Below, in pieces: positions 10,500 to 23,400 of a stretch of 64,000 nucleotides of DNA. The notes under the pieces were generated by a model. That model saw only the letters and a program-made list of their open reading frames with translations. It had not been told where the DNA came from and searched no databases. The position numbers and the translations under genes are program-made. This DNA is from Aquanectria penicillioides (Eukaryota > Ascomycota > Sordariomycetes > Hypocreales > Nectriaceae), in NCBI GenBank assembly GCA_003415625.1, contig PYIU01000002.1:868001-932000 (forward strand). The letters are read 5' to 3'. Position 1 is the first letter of the stretch. Each line of letters opens with the position of its first letter.

Positions 10500-13400
10500 A
10501 CTAAGGCGAAGCCGCAGGTGCTCGCGATATTCGGCAAAGGGGGGGGAGGGGCCTCAGCCGCAAACTCACTCAGTGAAATAGCTTTCTAATTTTAGAGCAG
10601 TGCGTCGGGGCATAGAAAACTGGGAAGAGAAGGGAAATGAAACACGGAAGCAAGTGGGATTGCATAATTACAAGGAAACATTGGCTGGAGTGTGGGCAAA
10701 TTGGGAAACATCATGGTTACAGGCAAAGGCATTGATATTGGGCATGGCAAATACACGAACAACGGACTACGGTGTGGGAAGCGTGTTTTCGATACCCGGA
10801 TTTGTCCAAGAATTGAACTCGATTCGCAGCGTACGCATGCATGAACCATAACGGCCCTCTGTTTCTATTATTAGCGACACCTTTTGACCCTCTATAAGTC
10901 CGCGAGTATGTACATACACAATCGAGCGGGTTGAAGTTGTAATCCGCGGATTTCAGCCACAGCCAGTCAAAGCTGACTGCGACCCAAGGATATGGATGAC
11001 GCGTATAGCCTCTGCGAATGGCGTCGCCAAGATGAGAGTTGAGGGAGTTCCATTTTTGGCCCAGGCCTTCTCACCCCATCGTCCCGTTATGCAAATATTA
11101 CGCCGTCCGGTCCCCGCTGCCCAAAAATGGGACGGGCGAGCTCGAGGCCATCCCCAGCCAGTGTGGCCCCGTGGACGTCTTCTCGTGTAGGAGGGTTGCA
11201 CTGTCAATGTTGCAGCCGGGGCGGCGCGTCGCGGTTCTCTGTGTCACTATTGTATGGGGGAGAATAGGCTCTGGGGAAGGCGGGCCAGGGTGAGTGGGAG
11301 GCGGATGCGAGGCTATGGATCAACGTGTTGGTCAAAGAGGTGCCGGTGTCGACGACGAGGAGGGCGCGGTTTTTTTTTCTCCTCTTCCTCTTGGGCTACC
11401 AATGTTTCAGCTGAGGGAGGTGAGGCGACGGTCATGAGGGAGATTATATCCGTGGTGGGTGCAGCAGGAGGGTGGTGGGGGATGGGCGGTGAGGGTGTAA
11501 GTTGGTGTTGTAAGGTTGTGTCTTGATGAGACGTAGGTGGCGGGAGAAGCCTCGTAAGGGTTACGAGGCTATTCAAAAGTGAGTGGTGAAAGGGGGGCTG
11601 TGGGTGGAGGAGCTGAGGTGAGAGGTGAGGTGAGGCAGATTCAACAAGGTGAAGGAGGAGAGCAAGCAACGAGGCTATTCTATCAGGCTCTCGGTATTTG
11701 TCTCAGTCGGGCCCCGTTGGTCATGTCTTTGACGATAGTGTCGGTTGCTCCCGTACTGTATAAGCCAAGAAACACACTCAACATGACTCGAAGCCACAAG
11801 GCTCAAAGTGCATCAAATCAAGCCCCCTTTCTTCACCGCTTCTAACACGGCTGTTATCGAAGAAAAGAACAAGGTCTCTCGTGGCACATGAAAACCCCCA
11901 AAACAAAATGCCTGTTCCTGTTCCCATCACCACCCACTACACACTACGGCCAACCAAGACAGCTCGAAGGCAACATCGTCCAATCACACCACACAGTATC
12001 CCGGACGGGTCACAGGACCATCGCCCTCACCACCCCGGCCGAGATCTGGAGCTGTCCGGGTGACTCTGCGCAGTACGGATCCCGGGCAAGCTGGGAGGGT
12101 GCTGCTTCGGGAGATGGGGGATGATGCGACGACGGGACGGCATGGTGGAGGGGGCGTGTGCAGCAGCGGGCCCTGGACAGTCCCTGGTGGGAAAGGGGAA
12201 TCACTATCTGGATGAAATGGGCGACGTATAAGTGGATGGATGGTGGACAGATGCGGAATATCCTGTTGGGCACTGTATGGTGGCTCCATCTAGCGGTGGA
12301 AGCTTCGTGAATGCGCTCGCCATCCATCAACGACAATGGGAACGGTGGGAAGGGCGCGCCCAGCAGCAGCCTGTCTGACCTCGTATCCGAGGCCGCGGCC
12401 AAGCCGGTGTATGTACATAAGTCAGGTCAGACTTGAAACGGCGCTCATCTTGTGATGCGCTAGGCCCGGCAGAATCAAGCAGAATCAAAGAGTCTGCGGG
12501 CGATGCCGTGATGTGATGTCGCTGCCGATATGATGCCCTGTCTGCAGCCATTCATGAGGCCCTGTTGCCTAACAAGTCTGCTGCCCCTCCCCGCGCACCG
12601 CAAGGCGACGACATTTTGGCTGAGGGGCGGCAGGACGAGGGAGCGAATTACCGACCCACATCACAAAATAATTCTGTTTTTGTTTTTTTAAATCAACCCT
12701 AGTTCCAGAGAGGAACATGTACGGAGGGAACAATACAAGTTGTTACTGGGATAAAGGCAAATATTAGCAGCCGTCGAAGCTGGTGAGCCGAGCCTTGACG
12801 CATGGGACGGGAACTCGCATGGTACAGGTCACGATGTGGGAACCGACCAAAGTCCCCTTTTTACACTTTGAGCGTGGGGGATTCCCTGGTGTCCTGCGCT
12901 TGCATTCCTTGGGGGGCCTCATCACGGGAGGAGGCATTTGTTTTATCCTGGAGTTGAAGGAATTTTGCAGAATTGTTGAGGTGACCGTGGCGAATTGATG
13001 GACATGGTCAAGCAAGTTTTTTTTTTTTTCAATCATGTTCAAATTGCTTGAGTCCTTCGCCAGTTTGATAGGTGTAAAGCTGCTGGGCCCTTTGCACATG
13101 CTCTAGCGGCATCTCACTGGAGGAGTCAGGATACCCAATGCAGCGGTGCATCTTAACCAACCCGTCAAGCAAAACCACTAGCATCTCCCCAATCAAGACT
13201 GTCGTCCCTATTGTGAATACCCTCAATTCTCGGCCATTGCTGTTTTCATCGACGTTATTGCCTGCCTGGTCCAATTCCCCACTCATCGAGATATAGTTCA
13301 CGGTCAGCCAAGACCCTCATCCATCGTCCCCGCTGATCCAGCGATTGGCGATGGGGCGCCACAATTCCCCTCGTCCCTGTCTTCGCCCCCGGGTCCCTCT

Positions 13401-14630
13401 CAGGGTTCCACGATTTGTCCCGGCGCAGGCAGCCATTCGCCAACTGGGAAAGGGGACTTTTAATCTTCCCCTCACATCCCCGGTACTTGCTTGCGTCTCA
13501 TGCAGTGACTGAGACCCGGGACCCAAGACACGCAGTGGAGAAGGACGAAATAACCACCTAGGTACCCGTCTCGTCTGCCTCTATCGATAAGCTGCGGGGC
13601 AGAGGGGAAAAAAGCCAATGCATGGCGGGGTGACTCTAGAGTGCATATGTCGGAGTCGTTAGTAGATGGGACCAGGGTCGTTGGTTGGCCTTGCTAGAGT
13701 TTGGTTTCCGAGTTTGGATTCCGGCCCTGTTTGCCATTTCCTCCGACGTGAGTCACTGGTGACTGGTCGATGGGCCGATGCTGGATCGTGGATAGCGTCG
13801 TCCAGAGTCCTAGATTCGAGCCCGAGGCCAGCGGTGGGACGACCGACCGGCAACGGGCGATGGGTGACGGCGGAGATGGGGGCCAGGAAAGGAGACGGGC
13901 GGAGATTTGGCTAATGGCAAAATGCGACACGGTGCAGCGCGAGGACGGTCGACACGGAGGAAACAAGATTTGCGGATGATGGTAGCCAAGGTAACATGGC
14001 CATTGCGTTGGTGCTACTATCTAAAGCCATCTATCTACAGTACGTATGTACATGAGGTGGTAGCGGGCACATGGGAAAGGTGATGTTGGATGGCCAGGCA
14101 ACCATTCAGCCCGATCGGTGCGCTATTGCATCTGGCCCGCCTCTGACGATGAGCGTCGGCCACCCGTTGACCCCGTCAATCAAATCACAAAGGCAAAAGA
14201 ATTTTGGAACGAGAAAGTGTGTTCATAAACAACAGATCCAATTTCAGGATTCCTTTTTTTTCTTTTTGGTTTTTTTGTCTCTTTTTCCATTTCCTCGCCG
14301 GTTCGCTTTTGTCCACAGGAGTACTTTGGTGTAGGTAGCTGGTATCAAAAAATCCTTGCTCATATCCATCCGTCTCATCGAGTATCATGTACAATTCCAA
14401 ATGCCAAAATATCAATCGCTAGTTAAAAAAATTTAGAAAAAAAAACCCCCAAAAAAACACTGTGCTGTGCTATCCCAAAGCGTTGCGTGCTGTGTTCCCA
14501 TACCCCGTTATCAAATCAAGGTCATATCCGTCCATCCATCCCAAAGAGGCAATTGATACAAAAAGTACAGGTCAAGAAAAAAAAAAAGGAAAGGATCAAC
14601 ACGCCCTGAACCCCACCATTGGTTCAGCCC
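10500..14630. other. Long intergenic region
   Basis: About 4 kb without a supportable gene. There are purine-rich stretches near 11250-11660, several T-runs, and an A-run near 14440-14460. A minus-strand ATG frame of 111 codons (12764-13099) has four clustered Cys near its end but no recognisable family. I see no RNA gene. Confidence 0.5.
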
Positions 14631-15655
14631 TTACTCCCAACGGTACACGCCATCGTCGTATAGCACACGATGCCGTCGGCTGCCGGGGCCGACGGTGGCC
14701 CGGCGACGAGGCGCCATGCGCTCCATCAGGCGCTGACGCTGAGCTTCATCCTCCTGGCGCTCCTCCTGACGGCGGGCCTTCTCTTCGCGGCGGACCTCCT
14801 CAAGGTTCATGCGGCGCACAGCCTCCTCAAGGTCAGCCTGAGTGTCATAGGGGACCTCAACAGCTGGTCGCTTATAGGTAGAGGCGCGCTTGGGGCAGGG
14901 GCCTCGGGCACAGCAGGGCGGCAGTTGATCTCAGCATTGGCCCTGCTGATTCGGGCCTGCAGCCGCTGAACGCGAATCTCTTCCTCCTCGCGCTGCTTCT
15001 CGCGCTGGCGGCGGCGGCGACGCTTCTCCTCCTCGTCGGAGTGGCGGCTGTCGCGCGAGCTTGTAGAAGCGTGTCGAGAGTGCGATCGGCGCTTGGAGCT
15101 GTTGTCGACGACCTCAATCTGAACGTGACGGTCACCACGAGTGGCTCGCTCGTCGACAATGACTGGGCGACGGTGGCTGGAGTCGTGGGGAGAGGTCTCG
15201 AGAATATAAGCGTTGCCGTTCGGTGATGCGGGAGCAGTGTGAGGGGCATTCCAGGTCTGAGGCGGCGTTCGAGGGGTGGGTGGGTTATCAACCAGCACGA
15301 TGCGCTCGCGCCGGTTGCCCTCCCGCCTGTTTAGGTCGAGCACCTTCTGGCCATTGATGTAAATGCCAGAAGATCGCTTCTTTTTGCTAGACGAGCTGCC
15401 GTGTGAGCGGTCGGAATCATCACCAGATCGGTAGTTGGGAGTCGAGGGCGAAGGGCTGTACTGAGGAGTGGGCGGGAGCTGCGACGTGTAGGGCGCGTTG
15501 GGCTCTGGGTATGGAACCAGCTGAGGTGGGTGCTGAAAGATGACGTTGTTGGCACAAGGCTGGCCATGCCGCGATGCAGTGCAGAGAGTAGGCTGATAAG
15601 TGGTCTCCCGACGACCGTCGGGGTGGATCCATGTGTAGTAGGTGGTGGTGCACAT
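14631..15655 (-). CDS. Conserved hypothetical protein, basic coiled C-terminus, apparent frameshift
   Basis: The first in-frame ATG (15655) gives MCTTTYYTWIHPDGRRETT..., a start I associate with a conserved but uncharacterised filamentous-fungal family. The middle is Ser/Pro-rich (NYRSGDDSDRSHGSSSS), then comes a conserved-looking GIYINGQKVLDLNR, a very basic/acidic helical stretch (EEEKRRRRRQREKQREEEE), and RISRANAEINCRPAVPEAP. Frame 1 then runs to a stop at 14807. The expected tail (ASTYKRPAVEVPYD...DLEEAVRRMNLEEVRREEK...PRRRATVGPGSRRHRVLYDDGVYRWE, ending at 14631) lies in another frame. The switch falls near 14890-14900, where a CCCC run would need one more C. A 41-bp intron could also restore the frame but would be unusually short with a poor donor. 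Function unknown; no signal peptide or membrane segment. Confidence 0.7.
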
Positions 15656-18600
15656 TGTGTCGGTGTTTAACGTATGAGGGTGCGGGTTGCGCAAGTTGGG
15701 AACCGGTTGGTTCTCCTGAATGACGACCGGTGCGAGTGTACGAGACGTCCTCACAGGTCGGGATTGGTCAGGCCTCTGCTCAAGCTCAAACTGTTGGAGA
15801 GCTGAGGAGGGGGAGTTCTTGTTGGCTCGACGACGGTTGTAGACGACGATGGGACGTGGAGGAGTGGTCAATTTATGAAGGCGAAGTCGGCAAGAGCCGG
15901 TAGAAGTGTTGTTGTATGCGAGTGGTGATTGTGTTTGTTGCTGCAGTTGTATGTGTTGGTTGATTGCCTCGGATCTCTCTTTCAGAAGTGGGAGGTGAGC
16001 AAGTCTTTATAGAAGAAGACAAAGGTCAAAGGTCGAGAGGTCGAAGGTGGTTGCGGGTTGGGGAGGCTTTGTATGCGCTGGGTCAACGGAGCACAGGGAT
16101 GTGGATGCCTGGAAATGAGGTAATGAGGAATGGAGGCAAAAGTATCAAAGGATGCTGCTGTGATACTAGAAAGCGAAGTAGAAAATGTGTGGAGGTGAGT
16201 GAGGAATTGGGTGCCTTAAAAGTATCGAAGCACAAGCCGTGAGGGACTGCGCGAGGAGGATATATAAAAAAGTGCGTGTGCGTGTGAGACAGAGGGACAT
16301 GGAGCAGGAGTGAGGTGCTGGTGGTGTGTGCGCACACACCACCCCCCTGCCAGCCCACCGTGCGGCGCCGTTTCTGCCTACCAGGACGCCAGCCCATTCC
16401 ACTGTAAAGTCGCAGATGGAGGTGCCCACTGGGTGCGCCCCAGGCCGCCAAGGCGACTGTCCTAGCCTCGCTGCTCCACCAGGTCGTGACCCGCCAGAAG
16501 CCCCCTGGCCGCGCGAGAGGCCCCCAAGAGACGTCCCTGCCACAGCGCGTTAAGCTCTAAATGGGCTGTCGCCTGGCGATTCTGGCCCCCAAATTCACAT
16601 CGCCTCAGCAGTGGCCCCAAGAAACCCATGCCGATGACTCCCTCCCAAACCCACACACACACACACACACCACACAGTCCAGACAGACGACAACTCGCAC
16701 TGCCCTCCCCCCTCCATCCTCTCCCATCCATCCCTCCCACGAGCGACATTCAGAGACACAATGTGCTGCGGTGGAGTTCCTACGGACATGGCCAATGGGC
16801 AGTGTTGCTGAGCCACGGTCAATCCCTGCCCCCCTCCCAGGGCAGGATGCTCTGGGGTGCTGTGCAGCGTGCTTCCAGTGACAGCCTTCCATTGTGGAGG
16901 GAGGGTGTCGCCAAGGAAGCCTTTCCCACTGTCCTTTCGCCGAGAATCCCAACTCTCAAGGGGATCGAAGCTCCCACGGACCACGGACGGACGTCTCTCG
17001 CTTCTAATCCCGTTTATCGGGGGGGACCCAGGACCGCGGCAAGATCGACAGGCGGGAGGACACGCGCCGACAGCTTCGACAGCATCCGAACCAACACGCG
17101 ATAAGTGTCTAGGTCTCTGGAGACCTAGGACCATCTCTCATCCACTCGTCCGTCTACGAGGACGCTGTTGTTGGTAACGTTGGTGGTGATGCGGGTTGGT
17201 GAAGACGCGGCCGTCGATGAGACGCGTCCTGTCCTGTCATGTACAGTGCATCCCAAATTTCACAGCGATTTCTATTTTCTGCACCCACCCCATCTAAATG
17301 CAGCGACCTCTTGACCCAATCTGGGACATTCCCATCACAACGGATGGCTCTGTGTCAAGAAACGCCTGTACGGACCCACGATCAAGCGCCGGCTCTTTCA
17401 GAGCTTTGGTGACTCCGTCCATTCCACGACGGCGGCCGCGCTACACGGCCATCACTTGCAGAATATCTCATCTTGGACCAACCTGACTCTCCACCGGTTG
17501 ACTGAAGGCATCATGGGATCTGTTTCGTGCGGGAGTCGACGGGTTCGTTGATTCGGCATTGACTCATCGCCAAATTCCGGGTGCACTAGGTACGATGCAT
17601 ACACACCCTTGTCACGGGCAATCGTCCTAGACTACATCGCTCTGGCAGGACGGACAGCATAAAACACACATTCTGAGTGGTGTGCGCGAAAAATCCAGTG
17701 ATGCGCGTGCTCCTGCCAGGCCCGCAGTGGTTTGCAGAAGTGTACTGGGAAATGGGGCCAGAGGCTTCCGTCGCATGCCACCATTCGTCCAGACCCAGTG
17801 CCTCTGTGCTCGTACTCGACGCCTTCAACGCCTACTCATGCCAGAAGCCGGCGGCCCTGACGATGCAAGGGCCCCTCCAGTTATGACGAGCAGCGGGCAG
17901 TGGGCAGTGCCCCTCTGTCGGCACCCTTGGTCAACTCTTGAGGCCCTCCCCTCACCCCAAGACTATTTAGCCTATGGAGGCTTGGACGCTCCCTGGCCTG
18001 TTTCGACAAGAGGCGCCTTCACAGCCCCCCGCCAGACCAGCATATTGGATCGCATCGTCGAGCAAGCTGCTCAGCCTTGCATCTTAACTCAAGATCGGCT
18101 TCATTTCGTCCCTCCACCTCTCTGGCCGGACAGGCCCTAGCATCTTGAATATCGTAGCATCCTTGACGATCCATTGGATGCCTCTCTCACTACTCCGCGT
18201 GCCATGCCCCAGCCACCACGATCGAACCCGACGGGAACTAACGAACACGCATGGATGATGGGCATGGTCTCTCGCACGGATTATGCCAGTCATCTAGAGG
18301 TACCGGGAGAAGCAAGGTCTCAGCAGAAGCCAGCCAGGCCAAATTCCAGGGAGGAAGCCGTCTTTGTCAGATGGAAAGTGTAAACCGGCCGTATAACCTC
18401 ATCCCGCGAGATGCTCCGGGCATGTCGCGCGACATGACAAATTGCCACAACCAGCTCAACTGTTTGCCTAGCCTAGTGGCCTCACTAACTGAATAGCTTC
18501 AGCCTGGAGCAAGGCCGCTTGAGAAAACGGCCCCCAAGGCCCAACGGTTTCGGGTCCCTGGCAAAACCAAAGGTCCAAGATCGCCACCGGTCCAGGACTA

Positions 18601-20400
18601 TTCGCGGCATTTGCAATGTAACTCGGGATATCACCGTAGCGTTTTGCGAAGTAAACCCATGCCAGAAGCTCCCAGAAATTCACATCTCGAACCTGATCCA
18701 CCAGGCGTTCAGAAGGCGTCCTAGGTGTGGGCGTGTGTCGGTTCCGAATTGGGGCAACTGGGGTGTCATGGCTAGCCAAGGTCATCACGAGTGCCCAGCC
18801 CAGCTTCCGGCTTGCCCCTCCACTCGCCTCCTCCCGATTGGATCGTGGCAGCCATCTTCCTGCAATGGTTGTGCACAAGAGACAAGTGTATTGTGCGATG
18901 GCAAAGAGCATGGGAGTCCACAGTGTTCCTGTGAGACGGCATGAAACGCAAACTAGAAATGGACAAATGACGACTTTTCCACGTCAAGGGTTGTATCGCG
19001 TTGTTTGCCTTTTTTTCAACCATACACCTGTACGCCTCCACCATCTCACACCACAGTATGCCATGGCAAATTTGATTTCCAATCCTCCTCCTGCTGCACT
19101 CTTGGAACACCCAAAATTACAATTTCTTTTGCGGCGCCGCCAAATGACGCGTTTTGCTCTCCGGATACTCGCCTCCCCTGAGGCTCAACACCGGCACCCA
19201 AAAAAAACATAACCGGCCCCCAAGCGGCCCCCAAATTGAAGCTCCAAATTGCGACTCGGCGGCCTCCCCAAGGTGCCGTCCAGCCAATGGCCAACCCCTG
19301 CTACAGGTGAGACTGCGAGATTTCAGAGCCGTGTGCCTGTTCCTCCCACTCAATCGCCCCCGTTCCTGGAGGCCACCAACACTGATAGCGATGGTGGTGG
19401 TGATGGGCAAGATGGTGTTGCGGCGAGTTTGCCAGAAGCTCTGCACCCCTGCCTGTCCGCAGTGGCGATGTTCGTTTCACTGCCAGGGGATCCAGACCTG
19501 GACAGGGTTCAACTGGGTCCTTGGCCACAGTCTAGGTCGAACAGAGTCAGCCCTGTGAGGCTTTCCAGCCCAGCCCAGCACTGCCCTCTTGTCCAGCAAC
19601 GGCAAGCAAGAGACGGCGGCAAGCCAGCCTGGTTCCCCCCCCACAATCGCATCCACGCTCGCGGATTCGCCGGCTTACATGGGGAGACAACACAGTGGAG
19701 ACTTTTACGGCTTGTCTTGGATTCTTTCTTTCATGGCTCCATTATTGCAATCTTGGTGATGGCCAAGCTTTGCCATTCCATCTCGCCGTTTTGGACCTTT
19801 TTTTCTTTTTTTTTCTTGGCTTATCGATATGAAGCTCCGCAATTTGCCTCAACCACATCAGGGGGCAATCTCCTCGCATTCGCACGGAGGCATTCCCATC
19901 CTAGAAAGATGACAAAATCCTTCGCTTGGCTTTCGTCCCAGCCTTCTCCCAAAATATCATTCCTATTCTAAGAATTGGATCCCTCCCTTACAACTTGACG
20001 CGCATTTCACCTCGTCGACGTTTCACATTTGGCCTCTCAATCAAGCCAACAGAACCAGTTCTTCGGGTCGACGATCGGAAGCAGGGGACCTGAAAAAAGA
20101 ACATATGGGTCAATTGCCTGACGCGGTTCGGAATTTTGCACCAAGTGGTCGCATCATGCTAGCTATTGGGACTCATTGTTGGAACTTACCGCGCGCTTCA
20201 ATGGCCTCGCGTCGTCCTGGTTTCAAGCTTGGCCTCTCCTTCGAGCCAACACCGTTCCCTCGGGACGGATCGCGGGAGTAGCGCACGGGAAGAGAAGCCA
20301 GGCATCCACGGTGGCCAGGAAAGATTCACGGCTATCATGAGGCGGTCGCATGGTCGATGGCCATGCCCCCATTTAGAACCTTGCGTCGCGTGTAGATCAG
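15656..20400. other. Long intergenic region
   Basis: No gene recognised. Contents include a (CA)n tract at 16651-16676, and short runs of T or A. Long open frames (for example 19249-19971 on +) lack an ATG start and read as low-information sequence. The part next to 15655 should hold the promoter of the minus-strand gene at 14.6-15.7 kb. Confidence 0.5.
16651..16676. repeat. (CA)n microsatellite
   Basis: An almost pure CA dinucleotide run seen directly in the sequence, intergenic. Confidence 0.9.
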
Positions 20401-23400
20401 TAGTTTTTTGGGGGTAAGAAGTTAGAGGTGGCCACCATGTGGTTGCGACACAACGTCATGATTCGCCTGACCAACTTCGGTCGGCCGACACCCGAGGCCA
20501 TAATTCTCACTTCAGCGCGCTTAAACACGTCAAACTCTATGCCAAAATCATGACAACGTCGTAGAAATATCAGATTCTCTCGAGAAGCCGAGGATGGAAC
20601 TCCGTTAAATTGCGGGCATGGGCAATTTCTGAAATTGTTGAAAGGAGGAAAACTCTAGGGTAGTCAGGCCACAGGAAACTAATGCTAAGAAATAAAGAAT
20701 AATAGAGAAACAAATATTAGGAGTTAGCGATAAAGATCTTGGCTCTAAATATGTGCGTTCGTCGTCGTTATTTAATATCAATATATTTGTTGCAATACAA
20801 CAGGCGCCGTGGTCGAGGCAGTCGGGGATATAGATCAATTGAGACGCGTGAGGAGTATCTTTACAGAGCTCAGAGAGCTCGGATAGCTATTAGCTGCTGG
20901 GGTCGTCTTGATGCTGGTCATGATATCCCTGCTAGCATGCCCTATACCAACAGGCTGTTTTCCCAGCAACAGTATTAAGTGAGGGAAAGTGTGGCCTGAA
21001 CGTCGCTGTTGAGCACACTCCGTGGCTCGATAATCATTTTTTTTCTTCCAAATCTTTTTTTCCCCATTACTTTACCCTTGCACTATTTCATTATCAAGCA
21101 GGAAGAATCCCGTACATCCACCTCCAAACACTACCTATCACTTTGACCCGTTTTCTACAGTCACCCTGACTTTTCTTTCACCAGTGACCGTTCTTGAAAT
21201 GAGGAATGAATGGATGAAAAAAACAATTCTATCAAGTTTGAGACTAGTTTCCATGGGTTGTTTGAATCAATTATTCTTACAGATATCCGGATGACTAACT
21301 ACAGTCCCTTATTCTTCATCGGCGCAACAGTCGTTGTGAGCCTGCCCGGCTCCTTGAATCCTTCATACACGTTGCGGAGCATTGCCGCCTTCACCCAGTT
21401 CATCTCTCCACCTACACCCTCTACCAAAAGCCTGGCAGAGTTGAATTTTCCCTTGGCCTTTCCATTCGACTTCCCCAGCTTGCCTAACACCGTATTCTCG
21501 CCAAAGACTACCAGCCCGCTCCTCTGCCAACTCAACATGACGTGATGGCCTTTCAAAGGCAGATTGTATTAAGGCTTTGCACATTAGGTCAAGGAATGAC
21601 TGATAGTATATAATAACTCTCGCCAAAGGGCTGAGGAAGAAAATGTTCCGTCATACCCGGCCGCTAGTCGAATTGTTCAGTGAAAAAGCCGTTTGCCAGA
21701 AGGCTGGGAAAGACGTTTCAGTTATCGGCACCACTCCTGCTCGGGAAAGGATAAATCATTCAGGTCGAGTCCTTGTGATCATGTCTGGGCGAGGTGTATG
21801 ACTTACATGTCGGGAGAAAATGTATTCATCACTTATTTATACTTCCATGCCGCAGTGTTTGTACAGAGCTTTGAATCGATGGTTGAATGTGAACCAAGAA
21901 ACAGTCTCAATTAAGCCTTTTAGGACAAAAGAGCCACGATGCTGTTGTTTGCTCGAGTAGATTACGGCATTGTACCAGGGCGCAGGCGTTTGTATGTAAA
22001 TTGCCGGTATTCCATCCGAGCAGAAGAAATTTGGACGGTCGGTCCTGTATGGTATACAGAAACTGGGTTGGGAGTTGAATGCTGTGCAAGGCTCAAAGAG
22101 ATGTTTGGGTGAGGAAAGGGACTGAACTAAGTATTATATAAGGACAGTGAGCGATGTTGGACATTTTTGGGCGTCATCAGTTTGCTGACAAAATAGGCGC
22201 GCAACATTAAGATTGGCAACCTGTTTGGTATATTAAGCGACTGACCATTCATGTTTGCTATGCAGCAAGCGTCAAACATTGACCCATAAAGTAATTGAGC
22301 GAGATCGGCATGTGAGGATCACGGCATGTTGGTTGAATTGCGGTGCTGCTGAAGGCCAGCCAACTCGCTTCAGTGCGGGGCGTCATGGGGGAAATCAAAT
22401 CGCCACGTAGTGAGACGAAAGTCTTGATCTAGGAAGAGGGGATATAAGATTTCGGTGGGAAAAACCCAATACCTCAGCTGGTGTGATATGGAAGTGCGAG
22501 AGGACACCCTCAAAACTTATTGCTGCGAATCCATCCCAGTCATCATTTTAGTTTTCGCAAGTCTCAGAGCTAGATCGGAGGCCAAGTTCACACTTGGACG
22601 AGTAGGTATAGTCGGCACTAAAATCTCCACGCTATGCAATAGTTGAATAAATCTCTAGGAGAAGCCTGTCGAATTCATTTAGGTAGATCTTGAAAAATAT
22701 CAAGGACAAGAATGGATCCATTTCTCATTGACTCATAAGGTACCGGAAATACAATGAGCCTGCTAGAGCAAGTCAATTAGACAAATGAAAAGACGGAGCT
22801 TAGATCGCTTATTTTTGGTATGTATCCCTGGAATGGTCTGGCGATGTGGATTGAAGAATATTGGCATGGAAGGGGTTTCAAGCCAACAAAATTTGCTCTC
22901 CGAACTCACTCAAATATTCGTAATTTTTGTGATGAGGGAGTTAATATTAGGTATTGTATCTTCAACGGTACTCAAGAATATGATGATGATGGATGAGGGA
23001 GCCGAAAATGGCCTGGAATAGAATTGCAACAGAGATCACTCCGAGACAGGAAAATGCCGAGTTCCGGTATTCACATGGGCGAGTCAATCTTGACGGTGTC
23101 AAAAGAAAGGGCGACGGGTGGCACGACTAGATGCATAGAGAGACCCATGAGTTTTGGAAATTTCGTGGTTTCTGCAACAGAAAGTTCCTCGCGATACTAC
23201 CCAGAATGTGGAACGAAGGCAACGAGACCAAGGCATATGACTACTGGTCTCGGCACCTAGATCTGGGTGCATATCACAGCACAGATCGCAATAATAAAAT
23301 ACGGAGGACCCAAGTTACCGAATGTCTTATTGCCTCCTTCCAAAGGGATTCTCACCCCAATGTCGAGTAGGAAAGAGAAGCCAGATTCTCTTTCGCACCT

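Noticed and set aside
12764..13099. 111-codon minus-strand frame with clustered Cys
   Set aside because: No signal peptide and no family match by eye; isolated in an intergenic region.
14870..14920. 41-bp intron as explanation of the frame switch
   Set aside because: Too short for a fungal intron, weak donor (gtgccc), and it would remove sequence that looks conserved.
18210..18235. B-box-like word on the minus strand
   Set aside because: T-arm stem does not pair and no A box lies at the right distance.
19249..19971. 240-codon open frame on +
   Set aside because: Has no ATG near its start and low-information sequence.
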